Source: Paenibacillus catalpae
GTDB taxonomy: Bacteria > Bacillota > Bacilli > Paenibacillales > Paenibacillaceae
Length of the DNA stretch: 64,000 bases
Direction of reading: 5' to 3'
Assembly (NCBI RefSeq): GCF_900112695.1
Contig: NZ_FOMT01000003.1
Span: 768,553 to 832,552 of the forward strand
Shown here: positions 18,428 through 28,008 of the stretch, one piece after another
Numbering within the stretch: the first letter of the stretch is position 1
How the letters are laid out: the number at the start of each line of letters is the position of its first letter
The notes under the pieces: generated by a model
What the model was told of the DNA's origin: nothing
Databases searched by the model: none
Seen by the model: only the letters and a program-made list of their open reading frames with translations
Translations under genes and position numbers: made by a program

Positions 18428-20151
18428 ATGTGGAATTTCATCAAAGAACGCTTTCGGCAGTCGACCCTTCGGGCAAAACTGATACTCGCTTTGCATGTAT
18501 TATCGTTATCCCTTTTGTCATCATCGGAGGGACTCTGTCCTGGTTGTACATGGATTCTAACCAATCCATGATCGTAGATGTGGCAGTGGAGAATAATAAA
18601 CAGATTATCCGAAACATCGAAAAGTCGTTGCATCCAGTTCTGCAGTTGTCTATATACCCAGTTCAGGACAAGACGCTTTTCCAGATGATGCATAAGGATT
18701 ATTCTTCTCGATTTGATCGACTCCGTCGTCATTTACCAAAGCAAGAACCAGATTATCATCGGTAGAAGTAACGATGATTATATGAACCATAGTTATTTAG
18801 AGAACGAATTTTCTAATGAGCTTTTCTTTAAAGTCATAATCAACAAGAGTGGAGAGTACTTGTCGATCGGCGTGCACCCCGACAAGCTTATGTCTCCTAA
18901 CTCGAGGCCGGTCGTATCCGTCGGACGGGCGATTGTAGACCCGTATTCAAGGGAAGTGCTTGGTTTTATTCTGCTCAATATTAGCGTCGAGAAACTCAAG
19001 ACGTTATGGGGCGAAATTCCTTTTACCGAGCATACTAGCTTCTATTTGGTGGATGACTATCACCGAATCATTTACAGCAAAAATAAAAAAGAGATTGGAC
19101 AGCCCGCTGCAGATATTATTGGAGAAAATTACGTGCAGGTCAGCGAAGAACAACTTGAAAAGAGCAAAACCGAGACCACTTAATGATCGTCCCTACGTCT
19201 GATATAACAAACTGGAAGGCGGTTACGATCATTCCCAAAAACGAGCGGTTTGTCTTTGTAAATACGATAGTTCGATCGATCACCATCTCACTACTGGTGC
19301 TGCTTGGCTTGTCGATTTTGACGTCCATCTACATCGCAACCAGCATCACAAGGCCGCCCTTGAACCTTCATAAAAAGATGAAGCTGGTGGCTCAAGGGAA
19401 TCTGGACGTGACTATCAATATTGAGCATGGAGAAGTTGGTAAGATCGGCAATACGATCGACTACATGCTTCAAGAGATTAGAAGGCTAATTGAGAAGATA
19501 TATAGGGACGAAGAGGATAAGAGGCAGCTGGAGCTAATGGCGCTGCAATCGCATATTAAGCCCCATTTCATGTACAATACGTTGAATGCCATCAATTGGA
19601 TGGCGAAAATTCAGGGGGCATCAGGTATCGAGGAGGTGCTTACGGCGTTCTCATCGGTCATTCGATTCACTACTAAGGCAGAGGATGATTTTGTCACCGT
19701 TGCCGAAGAGGTGGCATTTATTCGCGATTACACGAAAATTCTTGAATTTCGCTATTTTAATAAATCTGATGTTGCCTTCCACTACGATCCGCAGGTGGCA
19801 TCCTGCTATACGCTCAAATTTTTATTACAGCCCTTGATTGAAAACTCTGTATTCCACGGCTTTGATGGGATTGCTTATAAGGGTCAACTGACCGTTGGAA
19901 TCCATTAGGAAGCAGGCAATCTAATCATGAGAGTTTCGGATAACGGCATAGGCATGGAGCAGATAACACAGGAGGCAGCTTCAATAAGTCAATTTGCCGA
20001 CCAGTTGAACGCGATAGGCGTAAAAAACATATGTAAACGAATCAAGCTGCATTTCGGTGACAATTATGGACTGGTCATTACAAGCATATCAAGAGACGGA
20101 ACCGTAGCTACAATCGTTGTACCTGTTATCCGGAATGAGAAATTTATATGA
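18428..20151 (+). pseudogene. Decayed YesM-type sensor histidine kinase
   Basis: Remains of a second sensor kinase, broken by several frame changes. Translation starts well at ATG 18428 (MWNFIKERFRQSTLRAKL), shifts frame near 18490 into IVIPFVIIGGTLSWLYMDS, shifts again near 18713 (VVIYQSKNQIIIGRS) and again near 19180, then meets an in-frame TAG at 19906 inside the ATPase domain. Still legible are a HAMP-like segment, the kinase motif SHIKPHFMYNTLNAINWMA, LLQPLIENSVFHGF and MRVSDNGIGMEQI. With at least three shifts and a stop, one sequencing error cannot explain it. No response regulator accompanies it. Confidence 0.85.
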
Positions 20152-21040
20152 GACTAAGTACTGGCGTTAAAACGCTATGGTCGGAGATGTTTCCATTTGA
20201 ATTCAAACAGTTGTTGGCGGAATGTCCAGTAGTTTATTTACCTTTAGGTTTATGTGAACCTCACGGACAAGTGAGCGCTTTCGGTCTTGATACCATCAAG
20301 GCGGAATGGCTTTGTCAAAATGCTGCTTCAAGTGTTGGGGGAATCGTGGCACCCTCCATGGGTTATCACATCCACGAAACGGGGAACCATGCCAGATGGC
20401 TAGAAGATACGGTTGGTGGGTTGGTGAGGAAAATCCTCATATGACCAGTGTACACCTGCCATTTTTCTCAACTTTCTCCTGTATCAATTAAGATCTTTCG
20501 TCAATGCTGGTTTTCGCACGATTGTCATTATTTCTAGTCATAGTGGAGGAAATCAGTTTCGCCAGGCTGCAGACATCTTTATGAAACACGTTCCAGTTCA
20601 AATCTGGGTACGAAGCGATCCGGAATTGGTTCAAGGCTTGTACGAGGGGGATCATGCCGGTAAATACGAACTCTCACAGTTGATGTATATAAGACCGGAT
20701 CTAGTGAATATGAAGGCAAGGAAACGCGAACTATTGCCTGAATCCGGTGGCAGGCTGGCATCGGGTGATGATGCAGAGGAAGCTAACCAGGATCTCGGAG
20801 AAAAGATCATGTTAGCATGTTTGGATTCTTTATGTAAGGAAGTAGAGAGTTTAGAAAACAGTACCCTTGTGGGGACAGATATACATGTTACCTTTGCTAC
20901 TGTGGAACACATCTGGAGCGAAGTGCATAACCTTGCCACCGAATGGGTGACTTCCAAACCATTACTCAACCAGCAAGAGGTTTCATTGACATCTCGATGG
21001 AAATCATACGAGTATTTCAAATCAAATCTCACTAGACTAA
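20148..21040 (+). pseudogene. Decayed creatininase-family amidohydrolase
   Basis: Fragments in three successive frames match the creatininase fold: PLGLCEPHGQVSAFGLDTIK (metal-binding region), APSMGYHIHETGNH, then after a shift near 20440 and another near 20490, GFRTIVIISSHSGGNQFRQA and GDHAGKYELSQLMYIRPDLV. The reading frame continues open to 21348 but homology-like sequence ends near 21040. Members of this family hydrolyse cyclic or linear amides and are sometimes found in sugar-utilisation loci. The start overlaps the end of the dead kinase, so both probably belonged to one lost operon. Confidence 0.75.
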
Positions 21041-21081
21041 TTATCTTATTATACTTCCCTCAACTCTGCGGAATGTGGAGA

Positions 21082-21114
21082 AAGCACAGTGGAGAAAATC
21101 CCCTGTGCTTTTTC
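21082..21114 (+). terminator. Terminator of the decayed operon
   Basis: AAGCACAG/CTGTGCTT 8-bp stem followed by TTTTC. It lies just beyond the creatininase remnant, as expected for the end of the former operon. Confidence 0.65.
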
Positions 21115-21313
21115 ATTAGTTCGCCTCGATGGTTTTCAGCGCATAGTACTACTCCATGTGCGGCAGCAGGAGCCCGAGCAAGCATTTTGCGCGCCACGCC
21201 TTTCTTTCAGTTGGTTATGAATGCGGATTGTTACTGTCGTTATGCCGAACGACCCTCCAAGCAAGAGGGTAGTTTGTTATTGAAAGAAGGGGCTGTAAAA
21301 GCGAAACCAAAGG

Positions 21314-21345
21314 GCGGCTACTGGTTGACCGGTAGCCGCGTGTTT
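21314..21345 (+). terminator. Isolated terminator-like hairpin
   Basis: A stem formed by GCGGCTAC and GGTAGCCGC followed by GTGTTTT, in the otherwise gene-free stretch 21115-21404. Its owner is unclear; it may be a relic of a lost gene. Confidence 0.4.
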
Positions 21346-21404
21346 TAAATAGAAAACGGAACAATATCCAAAATCCATTGTTTGCAGTTAGATTAAACCT
21401 TGTT

Positions 21405-22433
21405 TCACTTCAATGGAATAACCATATTCCATGTTACACCATCAAACTCCCATGGCTTATTACCATTTCCTGTTGCAAGAAACAGGTGTGTAGGCTTGCC
21501 ATCATGGAACAATAGATTAGGTCTCTCCAAATTGCATTGTTGACTATTTGTCCCATCATCCCACTTAACATTACGCGTATACGATAAAGGATTCGGGTGT
21601 ACATCCCAATGGATACAATCCTTACTCGTGGCGTATACACCAGATCCCCATTCTCCAGTAAGACCATCGCTGTCGTTCTTATAATCATCCTTCATTAGTA
21701 CATGAAACTGACCATCCTCATACCACAGATAGGGATCCTCTACATGGAAATCCTTGTTGTCAAATTGGAAGATTGGAAAATCGCTCAGTCGTTCAAAAGG
21801 TCCATCCGGCCGAGGTGCTTTAGCAATTCCAAGTTGCAAAGTCGCATTTGCGTATTCACGCGATTTATATATCATGTAAGTTGTACCGTCCGGCAATATA
21901 GCTGCGGATGGATTCGTCGTAATGGTACAATCCCAATGTCCAGGTTGCCTAGGTTCCAAAAGCGGAGTGTCTCTCCGTTTCCAAGGTCCATAAATGGACT
22001 TACTTGTAGCAAGACCAATCCTTTTGCGATTCCAAACCTCGAGCGCTCGAGAAGAGGATACCTTATCACCTACAGATGGTATGGGACCACCATAAGTAGT
22101 TCCAAAATAATACAGATAATAAGTACCATTCCAATATTTAATGGATGGATTATGCTGGTTAAGCGCATCAAAGTAGGAGCGATCACGCCGATCGAGTACG
22201 ACTTCTTCAAATTGATAAGGACCTTCTGGTGTTTCGCTCACGGCTCTAACAATTTCACAATTGAATAACCAGTGGGGATCAAAACCAAGTTCTTTACGCC
22301 ACCTCGATGCAAACATGTGATACTTGCCATCTTCTCCTTGAATGACCGAACCGCACCAAATATAATAATTCTCCATGCGAAACCCACCAAGTTTAGGAGC
22401 TGGGGACAGTCTATGAAAGATAGGGTTTTCCAT
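21405..22433 (-). CDS. Five-bladed beta-propeller glycosidase (GH43/GH117-like)
   Basis: 342 residues without a signal peptide, built of repeated beta-propeller blades: HNPSIKYWNGTYYLYYFGT, NPSAAILPDGTTYMIYKSR and HVEDPYLWYEDGQFHVLMKD. Acidic residues in the DGKYHMF, NPS and VEDP contexts are placed as in GH43, GH117 and related inverting glycosidases, but I cannot choose the family. The enzyme would act on an intracellular oligosaccharide. ATG 22433 has AGGAGG upstream. It is divergent from the GntR gene and carries a cre-like site in its promoter region, so it is probably subject to catabolite repression. Confidence 0.8.
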   Translation of the reverse strand: MENPIFHRLSPAPKLGGFRMENYYIWCGSVIQGEDGKYHMFASRWRKELGFDPHWLFNCEIVRAVSETPEGPYQFEEVVLDRRDRSYFDALNQHNPSIKYWNGTYYLYYFGTTYGGPIPSVGDKVSSSRALEVWNRKRIGLATSKSIYGPWKRRDTPLLEPRQPGHWDCTITTNPSAAILPDGTTYMIYKSREYANATLQLGIAKAPRPDGPFERLSDFPIFQFDNKDFHVEDPYLWYEDGQFHVLMKDDYKNDSDGLTGEWGSGVYATSKDCIHWDVHPNPLSYTRNVKWDDGTNSQQCNLERPNLLFHDGKPTHLFLATGNGNKPWEFDGVTWNMVIPLK

Positions 22434-22468
22434 AATAAATCCTCCTCGTTAGTAGATAGTAACAATTT

Positions 22469-22482
22469 AATAAACGCTTACA
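22469..22482 (-). promoter_or_regulatory. cre-like site (CcpA) upstream of the propeller glycosidase
   Basis: On the minus strand TGTAAGCGTTTATT differs at one position from the catabolite responsive element consensus TGWAARCGYTWWCW. It lies 36-49 bases upstream of the glycosidase start codon. Confidence 0.5.
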
Positions 22483-22559
22483 TGTTAATTAGATTGATAT
22501 TAGCATAGAAGTATTGGAGATGGAACATCGACAAAATGAAGAGAACTGTGTTATAATAT

Positions 22560-22640
22560 CATATTTGATTGAAATAACTTTGATATAGTTAACATATTGC
22601 AAAATGGAAAAATATGATTGAATCAACTCTATAATAACAA
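22560..22640. promoter_or_regulatory. Direct repeats upstream of the GntR gene
   Basis: Two imperfect copies of an ATATTTGATTGAAATAACT-like sequence, beginning near 22563 and near 22610 (the second as AATATGATTGAATCAACT), in the intergenic region between the glycosidase and the GntR regulator. They could be binding sites for that regulator; this is inference. Confidence 0.3.
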
Positions 22641-22666
22641 CAATGGTCCTTAAGGTGGTTGCGGAG

Positions 22667-23347
22667 ATGAAGAAAATAAAAAAGGTAAATGTCCATGAAC
22701 AAGTCTCAAAAGAAATTCAAAATTATATTCAACAGCATAATCTAAAGGAAGGGGATAAACTTCCCTCCGTAGAAGAACTTACGCAAATGTTCGGCGTGGG
22801 ACGATCCTCTTTACGAGAGTCCATCATATATTTAGAAGCTATAAATGTTGTCCGAGTAGAAAATGGGAAGGGTATATTCGTAAGCGAAGATGTAGATATG
22901 TATCGGTTTTCCGGAAAGTTTAAAATTGAAAAAGAAAAGCGGTTTCTATTAGATATTCTAGATGTCCGTAGGGCTATGGAGGGAAAGGCTGTAGAATTAG
23001 CTGCACTTCGAATAACACCAACCCAAATTCAACTTTTAGAAGAATGCACGTTGGAGATGAAAACACTTAAAGAAAATAATCAAGATACCTCGTCGGTGGA
23101 TTTTTCCTTCCACCGTACGATCATTCAGTCGGCTGCAAATCCTGTTCTCGAAAGTGTATTTGATTCAATGGTTGATCTGAATCAAAAGTTTTTTATAGAC
23201 CCGCTTGGGAATAAGCAGCTGTTTGATGCAACTTATCCTTACCATTTTACGATTTTTGAAGCAATCAAAGCTCGCGACCCTAAGAAAGCCTTGGAAGAGT
23301 ACATGAAGCATATGGATTGTATTGAACAGAGTATCCAGTCCGTTTAA
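22667..23347 (+). CDS. GntR/FadR-family transcriptional regulator
   Basis: 226-residue repressor-type regulator. The N-terminal winged helix is seen in HEQVSKEIQNYI, GDKLPSVEELTQMFGVGRSS and LRESIIYLEAINVVRVENGKG; the C-terminal FCD domain in LDILDVRRAMEGKAVELAA and FHRTIIQSAANPVLESVFDS, with metal-ligand-type His residues. FCD regulators bind small acids or sugar acids. The start at 22667 follows AAGGTGG at 9 bases; the upstream in-frame ATG 22643 has no ribosome site. It most likely controls the binding protein-permease-PLP enzyme-mannosidase set downstream. Confidence 0.9.
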   Translation: MKKIKKVNVHEQVSKEIQNYIQQHNLKEGDKLPSVEELTQMFGVGRSSLRESIIYLEAINVVRVENGKGIFVSEDVDMYRFSGKFKIEKEKRFLLDILDVRRAMEGKAVELAALRITPTQIQLLEECTLEMKTLKENNQDTSSVDFSFHRTIIQSAANPVLESVFDSMVDLNQKFFIDPLGNKQLFDATYPYHFTIFEAIKARDPKKALEEYMKHMDCIEQSIQSV

Positions 23348-23490
23348 AGAATAGGGTATAAAATTTTACCGGGAATTGCTTTCTTACTTAATTGTTGGGG
23401 ACAATTTCCGGTATTATTAGCTGTTTCGTACAAAATCAATGCTTTATTTTTATACTTGACCATGCAAAAGGTATCATCTATACTCAACCT

Positions 23491-23524
23491 ATCAGACAGG
23501 CTGAAAGTCTGATGGCTTTTTTTA
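23491..23524 (+). terminator. Terminator after the GntR gene
   Basis: ATCAGAC/GTCTGAT 7-bp stem followed after GGC by seven T. Its core ACAGGCTGAAAGTCTGA (23496-23512) is repeated exactly at 23540-23556 inside a second hairpin. Confidence 0.7.
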
Positions 23525-23532
23525 TTCATCAC

Positions 23533-23567
23533 CTTTCATACAGGCTGAAAGTCTGACTGTATGAAAG
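23533..23567 (+). promoter_or_regulatory. Leader hairpin before the sugar-binding-protein gene
   Basis: Perfect 11-bp stem CTTTCATACAG/CTGTATGAAAG with a 13-base loop, ending 24 bases before the GTG start of the binding-protein gene. It has no T run, so it is not a terminator. It may be an operator palindrome or an mRNA structure. It shares a 17-base direct repeat with the terminator just upstream. Confidence 0.6.
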
Positions 23568-23590
23568 ATTAAAACAAAGGGGGATTTAAT

Positions 23591-24907
23591 GTGATTGGAA
23601 ACAAGAAAGCAGGGACATTATTCACTGTGATCATGTCCCTTGGACTTGCTGCTGGATGCGGGAATAGTGCCAATGATCCTGCAAAACCAAAAGATTCAAA
23701 CGATCAGGTGACACTGCGTATGGTGGAAAGTATGACCAGCCCGAAACGTACTGAACTGTTAAAAGGAATGTTAGCTGAATTTGAAAAACAAAATCCTAAC
23801 ATCAAGGTCGAACTCGTTTCTCCACCATATGACCAAGCAGATAATAAAATTCGGACCATGCTACTTGCAAAACAGAAACTTGATGTAATCGAAGCAAGAG
23901 ATCTTAATGTGGCTGAATATGTTAACAATGGATATCTACTTCAACTAGATGACTATTTGGCGGGTTGGAAAGATGCGGGGACATTCAGTTCTATACCTAA
24001 ATCGGTTGGTTCCGTTTCGAATAAACTGTACTTCATTGCTAATGGGTTATATGAAAGACAAATGTTTTACCGTAAAGATTGGTTTGATGAAAAAGGGCTG
24101 AAAGCGCCAACAACCTATCAAGAAATGGTGGATACAGCAAAGAAAATAACGGACCCCTCAAAAAACCGGTATGGATTCTCATTTCGTGGCGGTGCGGGTT
24201 CAAATGGTATAACGGATAATATAATTCTTGCTTATAACGCTATTAATGTTAACTTGGAAGACTCTATGTTTCTGAAGAATGGAAAGACAATTTACTCAAC
24301 TCCTGAGGCTCAACAAGCCATGGAAAAATACAAAGAGCTCTACAAAGAAGCATCTCCTCCAGACTCTATTAACTGGGGCTTCCAAGAACAGGTTCAAGCC
24401 TTTACTTCCGGTGTAACTGGTATTCTTCTGCAGGATCCTGATGTTATTCAATCTCTTCAGGAAAAGATGAAAGAAGGAACATGGGCAACAGCACCAATGC
24501 CAGTAGGACCAAGTGGAAAAGCTTTGATAGCTGCCGGTGGTGCAGGGTGGGGAATTGCCTCTTACTCTACACATAAAGATGAAGCATGGAAATTGATAGC
24601 CTTTTTATCCAGTCCAGAAGAAAATACGGTCTTCACTAAAAATTATGGCCTTGTTCCCATCCATTCATCAGCGGCAAATGATGAATTCTTTAAGAGTGGT
24701 CCCTATAAGACGCTTCTTGATATGACGAACAAACCCGATACGTTCTTAAATTATAAACCTCCTTTTCAGTACGCAGGGGCTGGTCAATGGGGCAATGTTT
24801 CTACTGAATCTCAACAAGCCTTTTTGTTTGACAAAACGACAACAGCGGATCTTTTGAAAACATGGGATGCCTACTGGGTGGATCAAAAAAGTAAGATCAA
24901 GAAATAA
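23591..24907 (+). CDS. Sugar ABC transporter substrate-binding lipoprotein
   Basis: 438-residue family 1 solute-binding lipoprotein (CUT1 importers). The signal peptide ends in LAAGC (Cys23). Mature features include FEKQNPNIKVELVSPPYDQA, YVNNGYLLQLDDYL, YRKDWFDEKGLKAPTTYQEM and the GAGWGIASYSTHKDEAWKLI hinge region. It starts at GTG 23591 behind AAAGGGGG. It feeds the MalF/MalG-like permeases that follow. The sugar is unknown; the alpha-mannosidase gene downstream hints at mannose-containing oligosaccharides. Confidence 0.92.
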   Translation: MIGNKKAGTLFTVIMSLGLAAGCGNSANDPAKPKDSNDQVTLRMVESMTSPKRTELLKGMLAEFEKQNPNIKVELVSPPYDQADNKIRTMLLAKQKLDVIEARDLNVAEYVNNGYLLQLDDYLAGWKDAGTFSSIPKSVGSVSNKLYFIANGLYERQMFYRKDWFDEKGLKAPTTYQEMVDTAKKITDPSKNRYGFSFRGGAGSNGITDNIILAYNAINVNLEDSMFLKNGKTIYSTPEAQQAMEKYKELYKEASPPDSINWGFQEQVQAFTSGVTGILLQDPDVIQSLQEKMKEGTWATAPMPVGPSGKALIAAGGAGWGIASYSTHKDEAWKLIAFLSSPEENTVFTKNYGLVPIHSSAANDEFFKSGPYKTLLDMTNKPDTFLNYKPPFQYAGAGQWGNVSTESQQAFLFDKTTTADLLKTWDAYWVDQKSKIKK

Positions 24908-24919
24908 TCATGATAAATG

Positions 24920-24945
24920 CGGGCGGCACTTGCTGCCCGTTCAAT
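24920..24945 (+). promoter_or_regulatory. Intercistronic hairpin between binding protein and permeases
   Basis: 8-bp stem CGGGCGGC/GCTGCCCG (one G-U pair) with a 4-base loop, 13 bases after the stop, followed by TTCAATTTT. Such structures commonly protect the abundant binding-protein message or partly terminate transcription so that permeases are made in lower amount. Confidence 0.6.
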
Positions 24946-24955
24946 TTTACTCTAG

Positions 24956-25846
24956 GTGGTGTTGAAACTGCATAGTCGGAAATTTATTGCTTTTAGCTTG
25001 TTGCCATGTTTAATTTTAGTATTAGTTTTTACGTATTATCCCTTTCTAAAAGGCATTATCATGGCGTTTCAAGATTACAAACTATTCGATTTATCAAATG
25101 TCCGTTTCGTAGGTTTTAAAAATTTTGAGGATGTATTAAAGGATCCAAAATTTATCGGAGCCCTCGTTAATAGCCTTTATTGGGTCTTTTTCTCCTTATT
25201 TTTTCAATTTTTACTCGGGCTAGCACTAGCGTTACTGTTAAATAAGGCTTTTCGAGGCAGAGGGGTTTTACAGGGACTACTCTTTTATCCTTGGGCGCTA
25301 TCGGGGTTTCTTATTGGACTTATCTGGAAATGGATGTTTAATTCACAAATTGGTGTTGTGAATGATTTGTTAATGAAAGCTGGAATCATTGACGAACGAA
25401 TCGGTTTTTTATCGGATCCGAATTGGTCGATGTTCTCTGTTATCGTGGCAAATGTATGGTATGGGATTGCGTTTTTTGCCATTATGCTACTGGCAGCCTT
25501 ACAATCGGTTCCTTCAGACTTGTATGAAGCAGCAGAGATGGATGGAGCAAATAAATTTACCAGGTTCTCCAACGTAACCCTGCCCTATATCATGCCTACC
25601 GTTATTACCACTACACTACTCAGAGTCATTTGGATCTTTAATGACCCAACCATTATCTATGGTCTAACCAACGGTGGCCCTGCAGGATCCACCCATATTC
25701 TTTCTTCTTTCATGTTAGATAAGATTATTAATGGGGGAGACTATGGTTCCGCATCTGCCGTTGGCGTTATTATGATCGTCATATTATTGCTGTACACCAT
25801 TTTCTACTTATCGGCTACAAAGTCAGAAAAAGTGGGGGACTTCTAA
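24956..25846 (+). CDS. Sugar ABC transporter permease, MalF/LacF-like
   Basis: About 295 residues, six membrane segments, EAA loop LYEAAEMDGANKFTRFSNVT. The N-terminal LPCLILVLVFTYYPFLKGI and the YGLTNGGPAGSTHILSSFML segment are standard for CUT1 MalF-type subunits. The exact start is uncertain: GTG 24956 overlaps the TAGGTGG ribosome site, so TTG 24962 or CTG 24968 may be used. The stop codon overlaps the start of the next permease by one base. Confidence 0.92.
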   Translation: MVLKLHSRKFIAFSLLPCLILVLVFTYYPFLKGIIMAFQDYKLFDLSNVRFVGFKNFEDVLKDPKFIGALVNSLYWVFFSLFFQFLLGLALALLLNKAFRGRGVLQGLLFYPWALSGFLIGLIWKWMFNSQIGVVNDLLMKAGIIDERIGFLSDPNWSMFSVIVANVWYGIAFFAIMLLAALQSVPSDLYEAAEMDGANKFTRFSNVTLPYIMPTVITTTLLRVIWIFNDPTIIYGLTNGGPAGSTHILSSFMLDKIINGGDYGSASAVGVIMIVILLLYTIFYLSATKSEKVGDF

Positions 25847-26673
25847 TGAGACTATCTATACTCGGAATTGGTAAGAAGATTAGCTTGTTACTTTACTTGG
25901 TTTTTATGATCTTTCCGCTCTATTGGATTGTTGTTACATCACTCAAACCTCAGGATGAGATATTTTCTTATCCTATCAAATATTGGCCAGTTCATTTGAC
26001 CTTTCAAAATTACGTTAGTATCTTTAAAATTTCGAAGTTTCATATCTATATAGCAAATAGTTTGCTGATAGCTACGCTATCTGCATTAATCGTTCTTGCC
26101 ATCTCCTTACTAGGGGCTTACGTATTGGCGCGTTTCCAATTTCGTGGTCATAAACAAGTTTTGATTTCCTTTTTCTTGACTCAGATGTTGCCAGGCTTTA
26201 TTTCTTTAGCTCCTTTGTACTTATTAATGTCTCATTTACATCTAATCAATACTCGAGTATCCCTCATAGTGATGTATACAGTCAGTTTGATCCCTTTCTC
26301 CACAATCATTCTTAGAGGTTTTTTTCAGAGGATACCCGTGAGTTTGGAAGAGGCTGCAACTATTGATGGATGTACTCGATTCTCAGCGCTTTGGAGAATT
26401 ATTATTCCCGTTATGTTACCAGGTATTGGGTCGACATTCATCTTTGCTTTTATACAAAATTGGAATGAATTATTTACGGCTGTCATGTTTGTTGATGATG
26501 AATCGTTAAAAACACTTCCTGTTGCGATGAACTCGTTTGTCATGAAGTTCGATATTGATTGGGGAGCGATGTCGGCAGGAACCGTTCTATCTGTATTTCC
26601 TACCGTTTTCTTATTTATCTTAGCTCAAAAATTTATTGTCCAAGGGCTTACACAAGGAGCAGAAAAAGGGTAA
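25846..26673 (+). CDS. Sugar ABC transporter permease, MalG/LacG-like
   Basis: 275-residue partner of the preceding permease, with six hydrophobic segments and the EAA loop SLEEAATIDGCTRFSALWRI. The C-terminal LAQKFIVQGLTQGAEKG is the usual MalG-type ending. TAATG coupling with the upstream gene. No ATPase gene lies nearby, so a shared MsmX-like ATPase encoded elsewhere is expected. Confidence 0.92.
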   Translation: MRLSILGIGKKISLLLYLVFMIFPLYWIVVTSLKPQDEIFSYPIKYWPVHLTFQNYVSIFKISKFHIYIANSLLIATLSALIVLAISLLGAYVLARFQFRGHKQVLISFFLTQMLPGFISLAPLYLLMSHLHLINTRVSLIVMYTVSLIPFSTIILRGFFQRIPVSLEEAATIDGCTRFSALWRIIIPVMLPGIGSTFIFAFIQNWNELFTAVMFVDDESLKTLPVAMNSFVMKFDIDWGAMSAGTVLSVFPTVFLFILAQKFIVQGLTQGAEKG

Positions 26674-26712
26674 TTCATTTTATTTGGGAAACTGGAGAGG
26701 AGGGAACAAACT

Positions 26713-27876
26713 ATGCAGGAGAAAGAAGAAAGTATGTTTACCAGCGTTGCTGAAACTCCTTTTGACGAAAGACATTACGGGGCTATAAATCCTCCTATTT
26801 ACCAGAATAGTTTGTTTGCGTTCAAAACACACCAAGAATTTGATCTGGCAATGAAAGATACCATGAAGAATCACGTGTACTCTAGAGGAAATAACCCCAC
26901 TGTAGAATATCTAGAAAAAAAAATTGCGATGCTGGAATCAGGTGACGTTTCCAAATGCTTTGCTTCCGGAATGGCAGCGATTTCTTCAACCATTATGTCT
27001 GTCGTCAATCACGGTGACCATGTTGTTTGTGTTAGCCAAGCATACGGCCCAACGCGAGAGTTTCTCAGTGAGTTTTTATTTCGATTTGGTGTTTCGACGA
27101 CTTTTGTAGATGGAAAATCGATGGAAGAATTAAAAAGTGCGACAAGAATAAATACCAAATTACTATATCTTGAAAGTCCGACTTCACTTTTGTTTGAACT
27201 TCAAGATCTATCTGCCTGTGCTGCGTTAGCAAAAAGCATTGGAGCGGTTACGATTATCGACAATACATGGGCGACACCTTGCCACCAAAAACCACTGACA
27301 TTAGGTATTGACCTCGTTGTTCATTCCATCACGAAATACTTCTCAGGGCATAGTGATTGTATGGGGGGAGTAGTCGTTGGTTCCGATAAATTAGTAAGTA
27401 AAATAATTTTTAAAGAGTATATGCTACTTGGAGGGATTATGACTCCGCAAGTTGCAACAACTGTTACGAGAGGATTAAGAACATTGCCTTTGCGTATGGA
27501 ACGTCATGAGAAAAGTGCGCTTATTGTTGCTGAACACTTAACTAAGCAAGCGTATGTTACACGGGTCAATCACCCCGGTTTGAATCAACATCCGCAGCAT
27601 GAACTAGCATTACGACAAATGACCGGATTTAGTAGTTTGTTCTCGTTTGATTCTGATGAGCCTATTGAAAAATTAAAACAATTTGCTTCAAGTCTGAATT
27701 ATTTTCGAATAGGGGTAAGCTGGGGGGGCTATGAAAGCCTAATCAGTGTAAATCAAATCGATCTCCAGCAAACGGGTCAGTATCGGAATGTTGTTCGAAT
27801 ATATGTTGGACTAGAGGACCCTGCAGATTTAATTGATGATATTGATAATGCTTGGAGACAAGTAAGTCTTTTTTAA
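26713..27876 (+). CDS. PLP-dependent enzyme, cystathionine gamma-synthase/lyase family
   Basis: 387-residue fold-type I PLP enzyme of the Cys/Met-metabolism family. The cofactor lysine is K208 in LVVHSITKYFSGHSD; D183 in VTIIDNTWATP pairs with the pyridine nitrogen; YSRGNNPTVEYLE and CFASGMAAISS are the phosphate/substrate-binding motifs. Family members catalyse beta- or gamma-elimination or replacement on sulfur amino acids, so a lyase or synthase reaction is expected but not which one. It is oddly placed: 39 bases after sugar permease genes, with GAGGAGGG as ribosome site and no promoter space, so it is in the sugar operon. This suggests that the imported compound carries an amino-acid or thio-linked moiety, which is speculation. 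Confidence 0.88.
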   Translation: MQEKEESMFTSVAETPFDERHYGAINPPIYQNSLFAFKTHQEFDLAMKDTMKNHVYSRGNNPTVEYLEKKIAMLESGDVSKCFASGMAAISSTIMSVVNHGDHVVCVSQAYGPTREFLSEFLFRFGVSTTFVDGKSMEELKSATRINTKLLYLESPTSLLFELQDLSACAALAKSIGAVTIIDNTWATPCHQKPLTLGIDLVVHSITKYFSGHSDCMGGVVVGSDKLVSKIIFKEYMLLGGIMTPQVATTVTRGLRTLPLRMERHEKSALIVAEHLTKQAYVTRVNHPGLNQHPQHELALRQMTGFSSLFSFDSDEPIEKLKQFASSLNYFRIGVSWGGYESLISVNQIDLQQTGQYRNVVRIYVGLEDPADLIDDIDNAWRQVSLF

Positions 27877-28008
27877 CAGTTTTAATAAGCCGGGGTTTTC
27901 TTCATTGTTCTGCTCTTCATATGAAGTAACTAGAGAGTTATTCGATACTAGTAAGTATATTGAGGATTTTCAAAAAGTCATTAAATTAAAATGCAAGGAG
28001 TGACATAG

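Noticed and set aside
13270..26673. Absence of an ATPase gene from both sugar ABC transporters
   Set aside because: Normal in Bacillota: a shared MsmX-type ATPase usually energises such CUT1 importers.
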